Shown here piece by piece: positions 25,401 to 34,437 of a stretch of 64,000 nucleotides of DNA (positions are counted from its first letter, which is position 1; the number at the start of each line of letters is the position of its first letter). This DNA comes from Actinoplanes sandaracinus (GTDB lineage: Bacteria > Actinomycetota > Actinomycetes > Mycobacteriales > Micromonosporaceae), in NCBI RefSeq assembly GCF_030009775.1, contig NZ_JASCTH010000016.1, forward strand, positions 183,596-247,595, read 5' to 3'. The notes below the pieces were generated by a model. It made no database searches. It saw nothing but the letters and a program-made list of their open reading frames with translations, and was not told where the DNA came from. Made by a program: the position numbers and the translations under genes.

Positions 25401-27311
25401 GGCACCGACGTGACGAAGCTGGCGCCGTCGTTCGCCCTGGCCAAGGGTTCGACGATCAGCCCGGCCTCGGGCGCCGTGCGGGACTTCAGCGCTCCGGTGA
25501 CGTACGAGATCACCGGCGCCGACGGCGCCAAGCGGACCTGGACCGTCACCGCGCTGGCGATGAAGAGCCCGGTCATCCCCGGCCTGTACGCCGACCCGAA
25601 CATCTCGGTCTTCGGCGACACCTTCTGGATCCACGCCACCACCGACGGGTTCGCCGGCTGGTCCGGCACCCGGTTCCACGCGTTCTCCTCGAAGGACCTG
25701 GTCAACTGGACCGACCACGGGGTGATCCTGGACCTCGGGCCGGACGTGACCTGGGCCGACAACAGCGCCTGGGCACCGGCGATCGCCGAGCGGAACGGGA
25801 AGTACTACTTCTACTTCAGCGGCGGCCTGGCCAGCGGCAACACGGCCAAGCACCTGGGCGTGGCGGTGGCCGACTCCCCCGCCGGGCCGTTCACCGACGC
25901 GCTCGGCAAGCCGCTGGTCGCCGGCGGCACCTACAGCGGCCAGATGATCGATCCGGCCGTGTTCACCGACGACGACGGGAAGTCCTACCTGTACTGGGGC
26001 AACGGCGGCTCGTACCAGGTGCCGCTGAACGACGACATGGTGTCCTTCGACGCCTCGCTGGTGAAGACCTACAAGCCGGCGAACTACAACGAGGGCAGCT
26101 TCGTCGCCAAGCGGAACGGCGTCTACTACTTCATGTGGTCGGAGAACGACACCCGCAGTCCCGACTACCAGGTGGCGTACGCGACCGGCTCCTCCCCGAC
26201 CGGGCCGTGGAGCGACCGGGCCGGCGTGATCCTGCGCAAGGACACTTCGCTGGGCATCCTCGGCACCGGCCACCACTCGGTGGTCCGGGTCCCCGGCGGC
26301 TCCTCCAGCGACGACTGGTACATCGCCTACCACCGGTTCGCCATGCCGGGCGGTGACGGCACGCACCGGGAGACGACGATCGACCGGATGGAGTTCGCGG
26401 CCGACGGGGCGATCAAGCCGGTGACGCCGACGCTCACGAGCGTGGACCCGGTGACGATCGTGACCGCGGGGCCGGACGTGGGCGGTGTCGAGGGCAGCGC
26501 CGTCAGCCTGCGCGGGACGGTATCCAACGACGCCAACCGGCCGTCCTGGACGGCCAGCGGCGCGGGCTGCGTCTTCGCCGACCCACACGCGGCGGCCACG
26601 ACGGTGACCTGCGCGGACGACGGCACGTACACGCTCACCCTGACCGCAGGCCGCAGCCGTGACTCGGCGACGGTCCGCATCGTCAACGCGGCGCCGGTGC
26701 TCACCGTGCCGGGCGGGCGCCCCGCCCCGGACGCGCCGGTCGCCACGACGACCGAGGTGGTTCGTACGGTCGACGTCCGCGACGCCGGCAGCGATGTGCT
26801 GACCTGCACCGCGACCTGGGGTGACGGCACCACCTCGGACGGCACGATCGCCGGGGGCGTGTGCACTCTGCGGCACCGGTACACGACCGCCGGCGTCTAC
26901 CGGCCCGGTGTCACGGTCCGCGACGACGACGGGGCGTCGGTCGCCGGCGTGCTGCCGTTCGTGACGGCCCACCAGCCGCGCTCCGGCTACGTCGCCGGCA
27001 GCGGCTGGAGCGGGCAGACGGACTTCGCGTTCGTGGCCCGTTCCGGCAAGGGCGGCGGCAGCGCCTGGATCCGGCTGCCGGACGGCCGGGCGTTCCAGTC
27101 GACCGGTCTGACCCCGGCGCTGGTGATCGGGCCGGTGGCGTCGTTCCTCGGCACCGGCACGATCAACGGGACCGGGAGTTACCGCCTCCAGGTCAGCGTG
27201 CTCGACGGCCGGAAGGACGGTGTCGTGATCAGGATCTGGGAGTCGCGGACCGGGAAGCTGGTCCACGAGGTGCGCGACGTTCACCTGGACGGCGGCGGCA
27301 TCACTCTCTGA
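22422..27311 (+). CDS. Secreted two-catalytic-domain GH43 glycosidase
   Basis: 1629 residues. Order: signal peptide 1-36; LamG-like domain about 38-245; two bacterial Ig-like repeats about 250-425; GH43 domain A about 426-742 (RDPFIIRS near 482 with the base aspartate, EGPLVFK near 670 with the acid glutamate); second LamG about 749-956; a DUF5018-like beta domain about 965-1045; GH43 domain B about 1049-1333 (YADPNIS, IDPAVFTDDDG, EGSFVAK); PKD-like and beta-rich C-terminus 1336-1629. Enzymes of these types trim arabinofuranose or xylose/galactose from plant polymers. ATG 22422 follows GGGAGAG and begins the signal peptide. A LacI-type site controls it. Having two GH43 units in one chain suggests that two linkages are cut in concert. 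Confidence 0.9.
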   Translation: MQLSRRPGRRRALVSTPLAVLAVMAGSLAAPAPAAAADGLVLWYKLDESSGSVATDSSGNGRDGAVLGTPSWSGGQGLALNGADTYVKAPDHLLRGLNSVSVSFDVKIDTAQATPYFLYGFGNTDTATGYGNGYLFATGNGYRNAISTGNWSGEQNTRPGSGADLGRGMWKTVTYTQTGTTGTLYEDGAVVATNTAISVLPGAIGGGSTTANYFGKSVYTGDRLLKGRMRDVRVYDRALSTAEVETLAGPANTESVAADVAALDLGDTSALSADLRLPATGAHGSKVTWSSSDTGVISDTGKITRPATGEPDARATLTATLSRGAATGTKTFTVTVKAAFDDAANAAAAAKALVVHDLDDVRGNLTLPTTATWASSDPAVVSATGEVHRPAAGAAAKTVTLTATVTYGTATATRDFIATVPPLPKKEPYQGYLFSYFTGEGYANGEQIYNALSNGNDPLSWREINNGNPVLTSTLGTKGLRDPFIIRSPEGDKFYQIATDLKIHGNGDWDASQRTGSKSIMVWESTDLVNWTDQRLVKVSPDTAGNTWAPEAFYSSKLGAYVVFWASKLYDPSDTAHTGNTYNRMMYATTRDFRTFSEPQVWKDPGYSVIDSTIVEHEGVHHRITKDERNNSSTSPCSKFLIQEKATDLLDTSWDFEAECIGSGAIDRGEGPLVFKSNTEDKWYLFIDEYGGRGYVPFSTTDLNSGKWTPEPTYSLPSRPRHGTVLPVTAAEYERISARYEEPPTPAQGLRLRYQFDETSGTVARDTSGNDFNGTYERTPAWGAGVQDGSFKMSGGSASPYVTIPNGVLKGARAATVSVWAKWSASTTINQWIYSLGPDSDKYLYTGPRNGGNVLFSAITTGSWQAESQLSHSAALPGGSWQHIAVTLDGPNAAMYLNGARVATATGVTVKPSDLYDATKSYSGYVGRSLYAADPYYAGEVDDFRIYDTALSAPEILELAGKTTSIGGVTLPELKIDAIVDDSASVVRLPVKPGTDVTKLAPSFALAKGSTISPASGAVRDFSAPVTYEITGADGAKRTWTVTALAMKSPVIPGLYADPNISVFGDTFWIHATTDGFAGWSGTRFHAFSSKDLVNWTDHGVILDLGPDVTWADNSAWAPAIAERNGKYYFYFSGGLASGNTAKHLGVAVADSPAGPFTDALGKPLVAGGTYSGQMIDPAVFTDDDGKSYLYWGNGGSYQVPLNDDMVSFDASLVKTYKPANYNEGSFVAKRNGVYYFMWSENDTRSPDYQVAYATGSSPTGPWSDRAGVILRKDTSLGILGTGHHSVVRVPGGSSSDDWYIAYHRFAMPGGDGTHRETTIDRMEFAADGAIKPVTPTLTSVDPVTIVTAGPDVGGVEGSAVSLRGTVSNDANRPSWTASGAGCVFADPHAAATTVTCADDGTYTLTLTAGRSRDSATVRIVNAAPVLTVPGGRPAPDAPVATTTEVVRTVDVRDAGSDVLTCTATWGDGTTSDGTIAGGVCTLRHRYTTAGVYRPGVTVRDDDGASVAGVLPFVTAHQPRSGYVAGSGWSGQTDFAFVARSGKGGGSAWIRLPDGRAFQSTGLTPALVIGPVASFLGTGTINGTGSYRLQVSVLDGRKDGVVIRIWESRTGKLVHEVRDVHLDGGGITL

Positions 27312-27315
27312 AAGC

Positions 27316-27350
27316 CCGAGCAGGCCGGGGCCAACTCCCGGCCTGCTCGG
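27316..27350 (+). terminator. Intrinsic terminator after the double GH43 gene
   Basis: Perfect 14-bp arms CCGAGCAGGCCGGG and CCCGGCCTGCTCGG around a seven-base loop, four bases after the stop codon. No long T-run follows, as usual in GC-rich actinomycetes. It isolates the GH30 gene as its own unit. Confidence 0.85.
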
Positions 27351-27352
27351 CA

Positions 27353-27387
27353 TTGACATCTATTTTGGCAAATGTTTACGTAAACAT
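27353..27387 (+). promoter_or_regulatory. Promoter with LacI-type palindrome for the GH30 gene
   Basis: TTGACA (27353-27358) is followed, at -10 distance, by the perfect 16-bp palindrome ATGTTTACGTAAACAT (27372-27387), with a central CG as in LacI-family operators. Repressor binding here would cover the -10 region. The half-site differs from the GTTAGCGCTAAC sites of the GH43 genes, so a different LacI-type regulator is likely. Confidence 0.72.
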
Positions 27388-27412
27388 CCTCGTCCTCGAA
27401 ACAAGGGCAGCC

Positions 27413-30400
27413 ATGAAGATCAGAGCGCTCCTCGCGGCCGCAACTGTGGCCGTCTCCACCCTCTCGGCACCGGTGGCCGCCTCCGCCGCCGCTGCCACCA
27501 CCACGATCACCATCGATCCGAGCTACCACGGAGCGGAGTGGGAAGGCTGGGGCACCAGCCTCGCCTGGCTCGCCGACGCCACCGGCGGCTACCCCGACGA
27601 GATCCGCAACAAGCTCGCCGACATGCTCTACGGCCCGACCGGGCTGAACCTCAACATCGCCCGCTACAACATCGGCGGCGGCAACGCGCCGACGGTCAAG
27701 CCCTACCTGCGGCCCGGTGGCGCCGTGCCGGGCTGGTGGAAGGCGCCGGCCACCTACACGCCGGCCGACAAGGACTGGTGGGACCCGGACAACCCACAGC
27801 ACTGGAACTGGCAGGCCGACCAGAACCAACGCTGGTGGGTGGACAAGATCAAAAAACGGGTCGACCACTGGGAGACCTTCAGCAACTCGCCACCCTGGTT
27901 CCAGACCGTCAGCGGATACGTCAGCGGCGGCTTCGACCCGAACACCGACCAGATCCGCACCGAGACGCTCGACGAATTCTCGACCTACCTGCTCCGGGTC
28001 ACCGAGTTCCTGGAGAAGAAGCACAAGATCAAGGTCGACACCATCGAGCCGCTCAACGAGCCGAACACCAACTACTGGCGTACCACCCTGGGCGCCGACG
28101 GCCAGCCCACCGGAGGCCGGCAGGAAGGCGCCCACGCCGGGCCCGCACTGCAGGCCGCGGTGCTCGAGTCGCTCCGCCGCATCGCACCGCACCGCGGCAT
28201 CGCGGGCCCCGACGAGACCAACCCGGGGACACTCGTCACCGACTGGTACGGCTACACCCCGGCCGCCAAGGAGGCGGTCGACCGGATCAACGTGCACACG
28301 TACGGCACCGGCCAGCGGACCAGCGTTCGCGACATCGCCAAGGCCGAGCAGAAGTCGCTCTGGATGAGCGAGGTCGAGGGCAGTTGGGGCAAGGACTTCA
28401 CCAGCATGGACTCCGGCCTCGGGATGGCCCAGCGGATCATCGACGACCTGCGCGAGCTGGAGCCGACCGCCTGGGTGCTGTGGCAGCCGGTCGAGGACGC
28501 CAAGAACATGATCGCCGAGGGCAACCTGCAGTGGGGCGCCATCCATGTCCCGTTCGACTGCGGCAAGAACGACACCCTCGCCACCTGCCCGATCCAGACG
28601 AACACCAAGTTCGACACGATCCGGAACTTCACCCACTACATCCGCCCCGGCGACCGCCTGGTGAAGGTCGACGGGACCCGGAGCGTGGCGGCGGCCTCGA
28701 AGCGCGGCCTCACGGTCGTCCACAGCAACCCGGCCGTGACCGCCGAGAACGTGACCCTCGACCTGTCGAAGTTCGAGGTCGACAAGAGCGCCAAGGTCAC
28801 CCCGATCGTCACCAGCGCGAGCGGCAAGCTGGTCAAGGGCACCGCGGTACAGGTCACCGACAAGCGGGTCACCCTCACCGTGCCCGCCCAGTCCGTGACG
28901 ACCTTCCTGGTCAGCTCGGTCCGCGACGACGGTGAGTCGCACCTGCGGGCCGGCCGCACCTACCGGTTCGAAGGCACCGCCAGCGGACGGTCGATGACGC
29001 CGTCCGGCACCGACGTGGTGATCCGCACCAACAGCACCACCGCCGCCGACCAGCTCTGGACCGTGCAGGAGAGCGACGTCCACGAGCGCTACCAGCTGAT
29101 CAACGCGGGCACCGGCCAGCGGCTGGCCGTCCGTGACGGAGCCGCGGTCGCCGAGACCGCCGGAGCCGTCGACGACGGTGCGCTGTGGCGCTTCTCCAGC
29201 ACCGGGGACGGCACCTACACCCTCGTCAACGTGGGCGAACGACGACTGCTCGACGTCAACGGGGGTTCCACCGGCGACGGCTCTCGGGTCGGCACCTACA
29301 TCCCCACCGGGGGGTCGAACCAGCGGTGGAGGCTCAAGGACGAGACGGTCGGGCGCACCGAGATCGCCCTCACCCACACGGTGCCCGGCCAGGCGCCCGT
29401 GCTCCCCGCGACGGTGACCGCCGTCCTGCCCAGCGGCGAGAACCGCGCCCTGCCGGTCACCTGGACCCTTCCGCCGGCGGAGAAGTGGAACACGCCGGGC
29501 ACGGTGCTCGTCACCGGCACCGCGACCGACGCCCTCGGCAAGAAGGTCCCGGCCACCGCGAAGGTGAGCGTCGACGTCTTCACCTCGACGGTGGCCGGCC
29601 GCGCCAAGGCCTACGTCGGCGGGACGGCCTCGATGCCGTCCACCGTCACCGCCCTCGGCAAGAACGGCGGCACGGCGACCGTCCCGGTGGTCTGGACAGC
29701 CGCGTCGTTCCCGAAGCTGGGCGTGACCGAGGTGACCGGAACCGCCACCGTGGCGCCCGGCCAGACGCTTCCGGCCACCGCCCGGGTACAGGTCACACCC
29801 CCGTCCGAAGGCCCGCTGGCGGGGGCCTCGGTGACCGCTTCCTACACCGAGCCCGGCTACTCGACGGCCGGCCTCACCAACGGCGACATCACCGACAAGG
29901 CGTGGTCCAACTGGAAGGGGTCCGGCCGCAACCCGGTCGAGACGCTCACCGCGACACTGCCGGCCGGGCGCACGGCGCACCGGGCGGTGCTGCACTTCTA
30001 CCGGGACAACTCCTCCGGTGGTGGTGTCGCCGCCACCGTCCAGGCCGGTACGGTCTCCGCCGCCGGCTGCCAGGTCGTCGGGTCGCCCATTGCGGTGACC
30101 TCGGCTGTCGTCGACATCCCGCTCACTCCGGGCTCGACCTCGTTCTGCCTACGGCTGACCCCGACGCCGGACGGTTACCTGACCGTCTCCGAGCTTCAGG
30201 TGTACGCCGCGGCGCCCGGCGTCGGTTCCGACTCGTCGGTCAGCTCGATCCTGGTCGACGGCGTGGCGATCGGGTCGTTCGACCCCGCGGTCACCTCCTG
30301 GCAGGTCCCGGCACGTGACCCGTCGTCCGCCCAGGTGACGGCGGTGACCACCGACCCGTACGCCACGGTCGAGGTCACCGGCTCCGGCAAGGCCCGCACC

Positions 30401-30469
30401 GTCGTCACCACCAGTGAGGACGGCAGCAGCCGGACCACCTACCGCGTCACCCTGGTCCGCCGGGACTGA
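27413..30469 (+). CDS. Secreted GH30 endo-beta-1,6-galactanase-type enzyme
   Basis: 1018 residues. Signal peptide about 1-30; GH30 catalytic region about 32-480 with the start EWEGWGTSLAWLADATGGY typical of GH30 subfamily 5 beta-1,6-galactanases, acid/base glutamate in EPLNEPNTNYW near 214 and nucleophile in MSEVEGSWG near 320; ricin-type beta-trefoil about 508-643 (QLWTV, LWRF, QRWRL repeats); two Ig-like (Big_4-type) modules about 646-792; a carbohydrate-binding-like module about 800-932; a C-terminal beta domain about 935-1018. It should cut beta-1,6-galactan, as in arabinogalactan proteins. ATG 27413 begins the signal peptide; AAGGG precedes it. The gene has its own promoter and LacI-type site. 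Confidence 0.88.
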   Translation: MKIRALLAAATVAVSTLSAPVAASAAAATTTITIDPSYHGAEWEGWGTSLAWLADATGGYPDEIRNKLADMLYGPTGLNLNIARYNIGGGNAPTVKPYLRPGGAVPGWWKAPATYTPADKDWWDPDNPQHWNWQADQNQRWWVDKIKKRVDHWETFSNSPPWFQTVSGYVSGGFDPNTDQIRTETLDEFSTYLLRVTEFLEKKHKIKVDTIEPLNEPNTNYWRTTLGADGQPTGGRQEGAHAGPALQAAVLESLRRIAPHRGIAGPDETNPGTLVTDWYGYTPAAKEAVDRINVHTYGTGQRTSVRDIAKAEQKSLWMSEVEGSWGKDFTSMDSGLGMAQRIIDDLRELEPTAWVLWQPVEDAKNMIAEGNLQWGAIHVPFDCGKNDTLATCPIQTNTKFDTIRNFTHYIRPGDRLVKVDGTRSVAAASKRGLTVVHSNPAVTAENVTLDLSKFEVDKSAKVTPIVTSASGKLVKGTAVQVTDKRVTLTVPAQSVTTFLVSSVRDDGESHLRAGRTYRFEGTASGRSMTPSGTDVVIRTNSTTAADQLWTVQESDVHERYQLINAGTGQRLAVRDGAAVAETAGAVDDGALWRFSSTGDGTYTLVNVGERRLLDVNGGSTGDGSRVGTYIPTGGSNQRWRLKDETVGRTEIALTHTVPGQAPVLPATVTAVLPSGENRALPVTWTLPPAEKWNTPGTVLVTGTATDALGKKVPATAKVSVDVFTSTVAGRAKAYVGGTASMPSTVTALGKNGGTATVPVVWTAASFPKLGVTEVTGTATVAPGQTLPATARVQVTPPSEGPLAGASVTASYTEPGYSTAGLTNGDITDKAWSNWKGSGRNPVETLTATLPAGRTAHRAVLHFYRDNSSGGGVAATVQAGTVSAAGCQVVGSPIAVTSAVVDIPLTPGSTSFCLRLTPTPDGYLTVSELQVYAAAPGVGSDSSVSSILVDGVAIGSFDPAVTSWQVPARDPSSAQVTAVTTDPYATVEVTGSGKARTVVTTSEDGSSRTTYRVTLVRRD

Positions 30470-30556
30470 CCCACACCGATCGCCCGGCGCCGACACGGGC
30501 ACCCCGGTCGGTCCGCATCGTTCTACGATCGTGGATCGGCCGGGGAGGGGACGACC

Positions 30557-31639
30557 ATGCCGGAGATGGCTCCCACGCCTTCCGAGGTCACCGCGGTGAC
30601 CTTCTGGATGGTGACCGTGATCATGGCGCCGCTGGGGCTGACGGCCGGTCTGGCGCTTCTGCGCCGCGGTCGCGGCCCGGCCGCCCCACCTCCCGTCCGG
30701 CGGAGCGCCGGCGGCCTCTGGACGCTCGCCGCCCTCGGCATCGGGGCGCTCGTCCTGGGCGGCACGCTCGACTTCCTGGAGGCCGGTTCCGCCGGCGGCC
30801 TCTCCCTGATGGCGATGCACGGCACCGGCACGCCGGTGTACTGGCCGGCGTATGCGCTGGGCGCCACCATGCTGACGATCCTGACTCTGACGCTGGTGCC
30901 GCGCCGGGACACGTGGCGGTTCGTCGCCGGTGTGCCAGCCCTGGTCGCCGGTGGGCTGCTGATGGGGCTGCTGCTCCTGCTGTACGGCCGGATCCAGCAG
31001 CTCGACGGGCGGTTGGCGGCCGAGTTCCTGCCCACCGTGGCGCCCACCGGGGACCTGAGCGCCGGCGGCCCGGCCTGGCGGGTGAGCGGCGGATGGGTTC
31101 TGGCCTTCGCCGGAACGTTCCTGCTCCTGCTGGTCGCCGCCCTGATCGTCGCCGGACCGTACGAACTCGTCCTCGCCGGCGCGCTGGCCGTCACCGCGGC
31201 CCTCGCCGCGGCTCGGGCCACCCCGGATCTCAGCTCCTTCTGGGCGGTCCGCGACGGAAAAGTGGAACGGGTCGACTTCTCGCCGTTCGACATCGGCGGC
31301 GTCTCCCTGTTGTGGCCGGCGGCGCTGGCCGTGGCGGTGGCTTTGATGTGCGCGATCCCGTTCCTTCCGCACGGGCTCCGTGGACCGGCGACGATCGTCG
31401 CCGCCGTCGCTCCCGGGTGGATCGTGCTGGCCGCCCATCCGGCGTACGTCCACGCCAAGGCCGTGCTCCCCGGCATGCTGAGCGCCGAGGGGTTCACCGT
31501 CAGCCAGGAGCGGATGGCCGTCTTCACGTACATCTTCCTGGTCATGGCGGTGGTCGCGATCCCGGTCGTCGCGGTGCGTCTGCGGCGCGCGGCCCGTCGC
31601 GGGGCGCGGTGGCCGTGGGCTCCCGCCGGCCCCGCCTGA
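30557..31639 (+). CDS. Polytopic membrane protein of unknown function
   Basis: 360 residues with about eight transmembrane helices in two halves (about 15-35, 50-70, 95-112, 120-145, 175-215, 250-275, 280-300, 330-350). A soluble loop near 150-172 and another near 222-245 (WAVRDGKVERVDFSPFDIGG) are the only clearly polar parts. No transporter or enzyme motif is recognised. A GGGGAGGGGAC stretch precedes the ATG. It ends 51 bases before the convergent CPBP gene. Confidence 0.7.
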   Translation: MPEMAPTPSEVTAVTFWMVTVIMAPLGLTAGLALLRRGRGPAAPPPVRRSAGGLWTLAALGIGALVLGGTLDFLEAGSAGGLSLMAMHGTGTPVYWPAYALGATMLTILTLTLVPRRDTWRFVAGVPALVAGGLLMGLLLLLYGRIQQLDGRLAAEFLPTVAPTGDLSAGGPAWRVSGGWVLAFAGTFLLLLVAALIVAGPYELVLAGALAVTAALAAARATPDLSSFWAVRDGKVERVDFSPFDIGGVSLLWPAALAVAVALMCAIPFLPHGLRGPATIVAAVAPGWIVLAAHPAYVHAKAVLPGMLSAEGFTVSQERMAVFTYIFLVMAVVAIPVVAVRLRRAARRGARWPWAPAGPA

Positions 31640-31690
31640 CCGCCTGCCGCCGCCGTTCCCGCCCGCCCGCCTGGCTCACCGGCCGCATCG

Positions 31691-32575
31691 CTATCGAACC
31701 GCGTCGGCCGGGGCGGCGGCACGCAGACGGATCCGGACGTCGCCCTCCGGACCGGGCAGTCCTGTGCCGGCGGTCTCGGCGGCGGCCCCGGGGCCCGGCA
31801 CGGTCGGCGCCGCCTCGGCCGACACCGACGCTGACGCCGTCTCGGCCGTGGGCGCGGGACGCGGCCCGGGATCGGCGATCGGCGCGGCCTCGGATGCCGG
31901 CTCCGAGCGGAGCAGCAGAAGCACCATGGCGTCCCAGCAGGTGTGCGCGACGATCGGAAGCAGCAGGCTCATCGAGGTCAGGTACAACGCGGTGAACAGC
32001 GCACCGAGCAAGGCCACGGTGATCATGCCGAGCCATCCCTGGTAGGCGTGCGCGGCGGTGAAGACAGCCAGCCCGGCGGCCGCGGCCAGCAGCACCGGAA
32101 GGCCGAGCAGGTCCGTTCCGATGGCCAGGAGCAGGCCCCGGTAGATCGCCTCCTCGCCGACGCCCACCGCGACCGAGGCCCCCGCGGCGAGCCAGCGCTC
32201 CCCGGTCGTCCGGGGCAGCATCGCCGCCGTCACCAGCGGCAGCGCGCCCCGCCGCGACCGCACGCGGACGAGGATCATCAGCACGAGGAAGCAGCCGGTG
32301 AGAAGGTAGCCGAGCCCGTCACCGGCCGGCCACGCCCAGCCCGCCTCCGCGGGCGTCAGGCCGGGGTGGAGCGCGACGATCAGCACCGTGATCCCGGCCA
32401 GCATCGCCAGGTTGACGATGCTGTTCCGGAAGAACGCCGCCCGCGCCCCCGGACGGGCGGTCAGCACGCCGAGAAGCTGCCCGCGCCCGCGGACCGCGCG
32501 CACGGTGCCCGCGAACACAACCCCGTAGACCGTCACGATCAACACATAGGAGTAGACCGTGGCGCCGTCCGTCAT
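31691..32575 (-). CDS. CPBP-family intramembrane glutamic protease
   Basis: 294 residues with about eight membrane helices. The CPBP/Abi signature is complete: GEEAIYRG (EExxxR) near 138-145, a histidine in FTAAHAYQG near 172 and HTCWD near 208, which together form the active site of Rce1-like glutamic proteases and bacteriocin-immunity homologues. The last 80 residues are an Ala/Pro/Thr-rich cytosolic tail without known function. Substrate unknown; no bacteriocin or CAAX-type protein gene is nearby. Confidence 0.88.
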   Translation of the reverse strand: MTDGATVYSYVLIVTVYGVVFAGTVRAVRGRGQLLGVLTARPGARAAFFRNSIVNLAMLAGITVLIVALHPGLTPAEAGWAWPAGDGLGYLLTGCFLVLMILVRVRSRRGALPLVTAAMLPRTTGERWLAAGASVAVGVGEEAIYRGLLLAIGTDLLGLPVLLAAAAGLAVFTAAHAYQGWLGMITVALLGALFTALYLTSMSLLLPIVAHTCWDAMVLLLLRSEPASEAAPIADPGPRPAPTAETASASVSAEAAPTVPGPGAAAETAGTGLPGPEGDVRIRLRAAAPADAVR

Positions 32576-32793
32576 GGGGCACCATCATGATCGATTACTC
32601 GCCGTGACATCAATCCGCATCATCGGTGCCGGCCGCAGTGGGCGGCCCTGAAGGGCCGGTCAGCGAATTCGGGCCGTGAGTATCTTCCGCTCCGCCGCAT
32701 ATCACTTGTTCCGGCTTGATTTCGTCCGATGGTCATCGACACCAACCTCTTCTACGGTGGTGCCAGTTCCGAAATGGACAGGGAGATTCGTAG

Positions 32794-34425
32794 ATGAGTC
32801 ACGACGACGTGGCGCCAACCAGGCGCCGATCGCTCCGGGCCCTCAACGCGGTGGCGATCGCCACCGTGCTGACCATCGCCCCGGCGACCGCCGCTTCGGC
32901 CGGTGGTCACGGCCACGGCCACGATGACAAGTGCGCGAAGCAGGCCAACGACACCTACGCCGAAGTTCTCAAGTGTGTGACGGTCGACGGGGTGGTCGAG
33001 CACCTCGAACGTCTCCAGAAGATCGCCGACAGGAACAAGGACCCCTACTACCCGGGCAGCCGGGCGGCCGGCACGAAGGGCTACGCGGACAGCGTCAAGT
33101 ACGTCTCCGGCCTGCTGCGCAAGGCCGGTTACAAGGTCACCCTCGACCCGTTCGAGTTCCAGTTCGTCTTCCCGGCGGTCCTGGACCAGATCACCCCGGC
33201 GAGCGCGTCGTACGCGACCGGCGCATTCACCAACAGCGCCCCCGGAGACGTGACCGGCCCGGTGATCCCGGTCGACATCAACCTGACCGGCGACCGCGCC
33301 AGCACGAGCGGCTGCGAGGCCGCCGACTTCACCGGCCTGGACTTCAGCGGCGCGAACGACATCGCCCTCGTCCAGCGCGGCACCTGTGACTTCGTGACCA
33401 AGGCGCGCAACGCCCAGGCCGCCGGCGCCGAGGCCGTGGTCCTCTTCAACCAGGGCAACGACCCGACCCGGGAGGGCTTGATCGTCGGCACCCTCGGCGA
33501 GAACCCCGACGTCACGATTCCGGTGGTCGGCGCCAGCTTCGCCGACGGCTCCGCGCTGGCGGCCGCCGGTTCGACCGCGCACGTGCGGATCCTGCCGTCG
33601 GAGACCCGGACGGACGTGAACGTGATCGCCGAGCTGCCCGGCCGGAACCGCGACAACGTCGTGATGACCGGCGCCCACCTGGACAGCGTGACCGCCGGCG
33701 CGGGCATCAACGACAACGGCTCCGGCTCGGCCGCGATCCTCGAGACGGCGCTGACCCTGGCGAAGAGCAAGCCGCAGAACACCATTCGGTTCGCCTGGTG
33801 GGGCGCCGAGGAGGAGGGTCTGCTCGGTTCCGCGGCGTACGTCGCGGAGCTGTCCCAGGCCGAGAAGGACAAGATCGCGCTGTACCTGAACTACGACATG
33901 GTGGCCTCGCCGAACTACATCTTCCAGGTGTACGACGCCGACCAGTCGTCGTTCCCGGCCCCGGTCGTGGTGCCGGAGGGCTCGACCGCGCTCGAGGACC
34001 TCTTCGAGTCGTACTACACCTGGAAGAAGCAGCCCTACGACGACGCCGAGTTCTCCGGCCGCAGCGACTACCAGGCGTTCATCGAGGCGGGCATCCCGTC
34101 CGGTGGTCTCTTCACCGGCGCCGAGGTGGTCAAGACCGAGGAGCAGGCCGCGATCTGGGGCGGCACCGCGGGCGCGTCGTTCGACCCGAACTATCACCAG
34201 GCCGGTGACGACATCACCAACCTGGACCTGAAAGCGCTCGAGCTGAACAGTGACCTGATCGCGTTCGCCCAGCTCACCTACGCCTTCTCGACGGAGTCGG
34301 TGAACGGTGTGAAGGGCAAGCCGGTTCCCGGCAAGCCGATCAAGCTGCCGGCTCCGGCCGGTCCGCAGGGCACTTTCAACACCGGTGACGGCGGCGACGA
34401 GCACGACCACCGCCCGGAAGCGTAA
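32794..34425 (+). CDS. Secreted M28 aminopeptidase with PA domain
   Basis: 543 residues. The signal (1-37) begins with a basic TRRRSLRALNAVAIATVL segment, possibly Tat-type, and is followed by a His/Gly stretch (GGHGHGHDD) that may bind metal. A PA (protease-associated) insert lies at about 135-270 (GTCDFVTKARNAQAAGAEAVV). The M28 zinc site is complete: H and D in GAHLDS near 292, D in NDNGSG near 309, EE in GAEEEG near 338, D in YDMVAS near 367 and H in YHQAGDD near 466. It should release N-terminal residues from peptides outside the cell. A strong terminator follows. Confidence 0.93.
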   Translation: MSHDDVAPTRRRSLRALNAVAIATVLTIAPATAASAGGHGHGHDDKCAKQANDTYAEVLKCVTVDGVVEHLERLQKIADRNKDPYYPGSRAAGTKGYADSVKYVSGLLRKAGYKVTLDPFEFQFVFPAVLDQITPASASYATGAFTNSAPGDVTGPVIPVDINLTGDRASTSGCEAADFTGLDFSGANDIALVQRGTCDFVTKARNAQAAGAEAVVLFNQGNDPTREGLIVGTLGENPDVTIPVVGASFADGSALAAAGSTAHVRILPSETRTDVNVIAELPGRNRDNVVMTGAHLDSVTAGAGINDNGSGSAAILETALTLAKSKPQNTIRFAWWGAEEEGLLGSAAYVAELSQAEKDKIALYLNYDMVASPNYIFQVYDADQSSFPAPVVVPEGSTALEDLFESYYTWKKQPYDDAEFSGRSDYQAFIEAGIPSGGLFTGAEVVKTEEQAAIWGGTAGASFDPNYHQAGDDITNLDLKALELNSDLIAFAQLTYAFSTESVNGVKGKPVPGKPIKLPAPAGPQGTFNTGDGGDEHDHRPEA

Positions 34426-34437
34426 GAGGCGACAGCA

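Noticed and set aside
22566..27359. A very long open frame on the minus strand opposite the double GH43 and other large genes
   Set aside because: Its translation is Arg/Gly/Val-rich without domains and mirrors the codon bias of the real gene on the other strand; the plus-strand protein has a signal peptide, known domains and catalytic residues.
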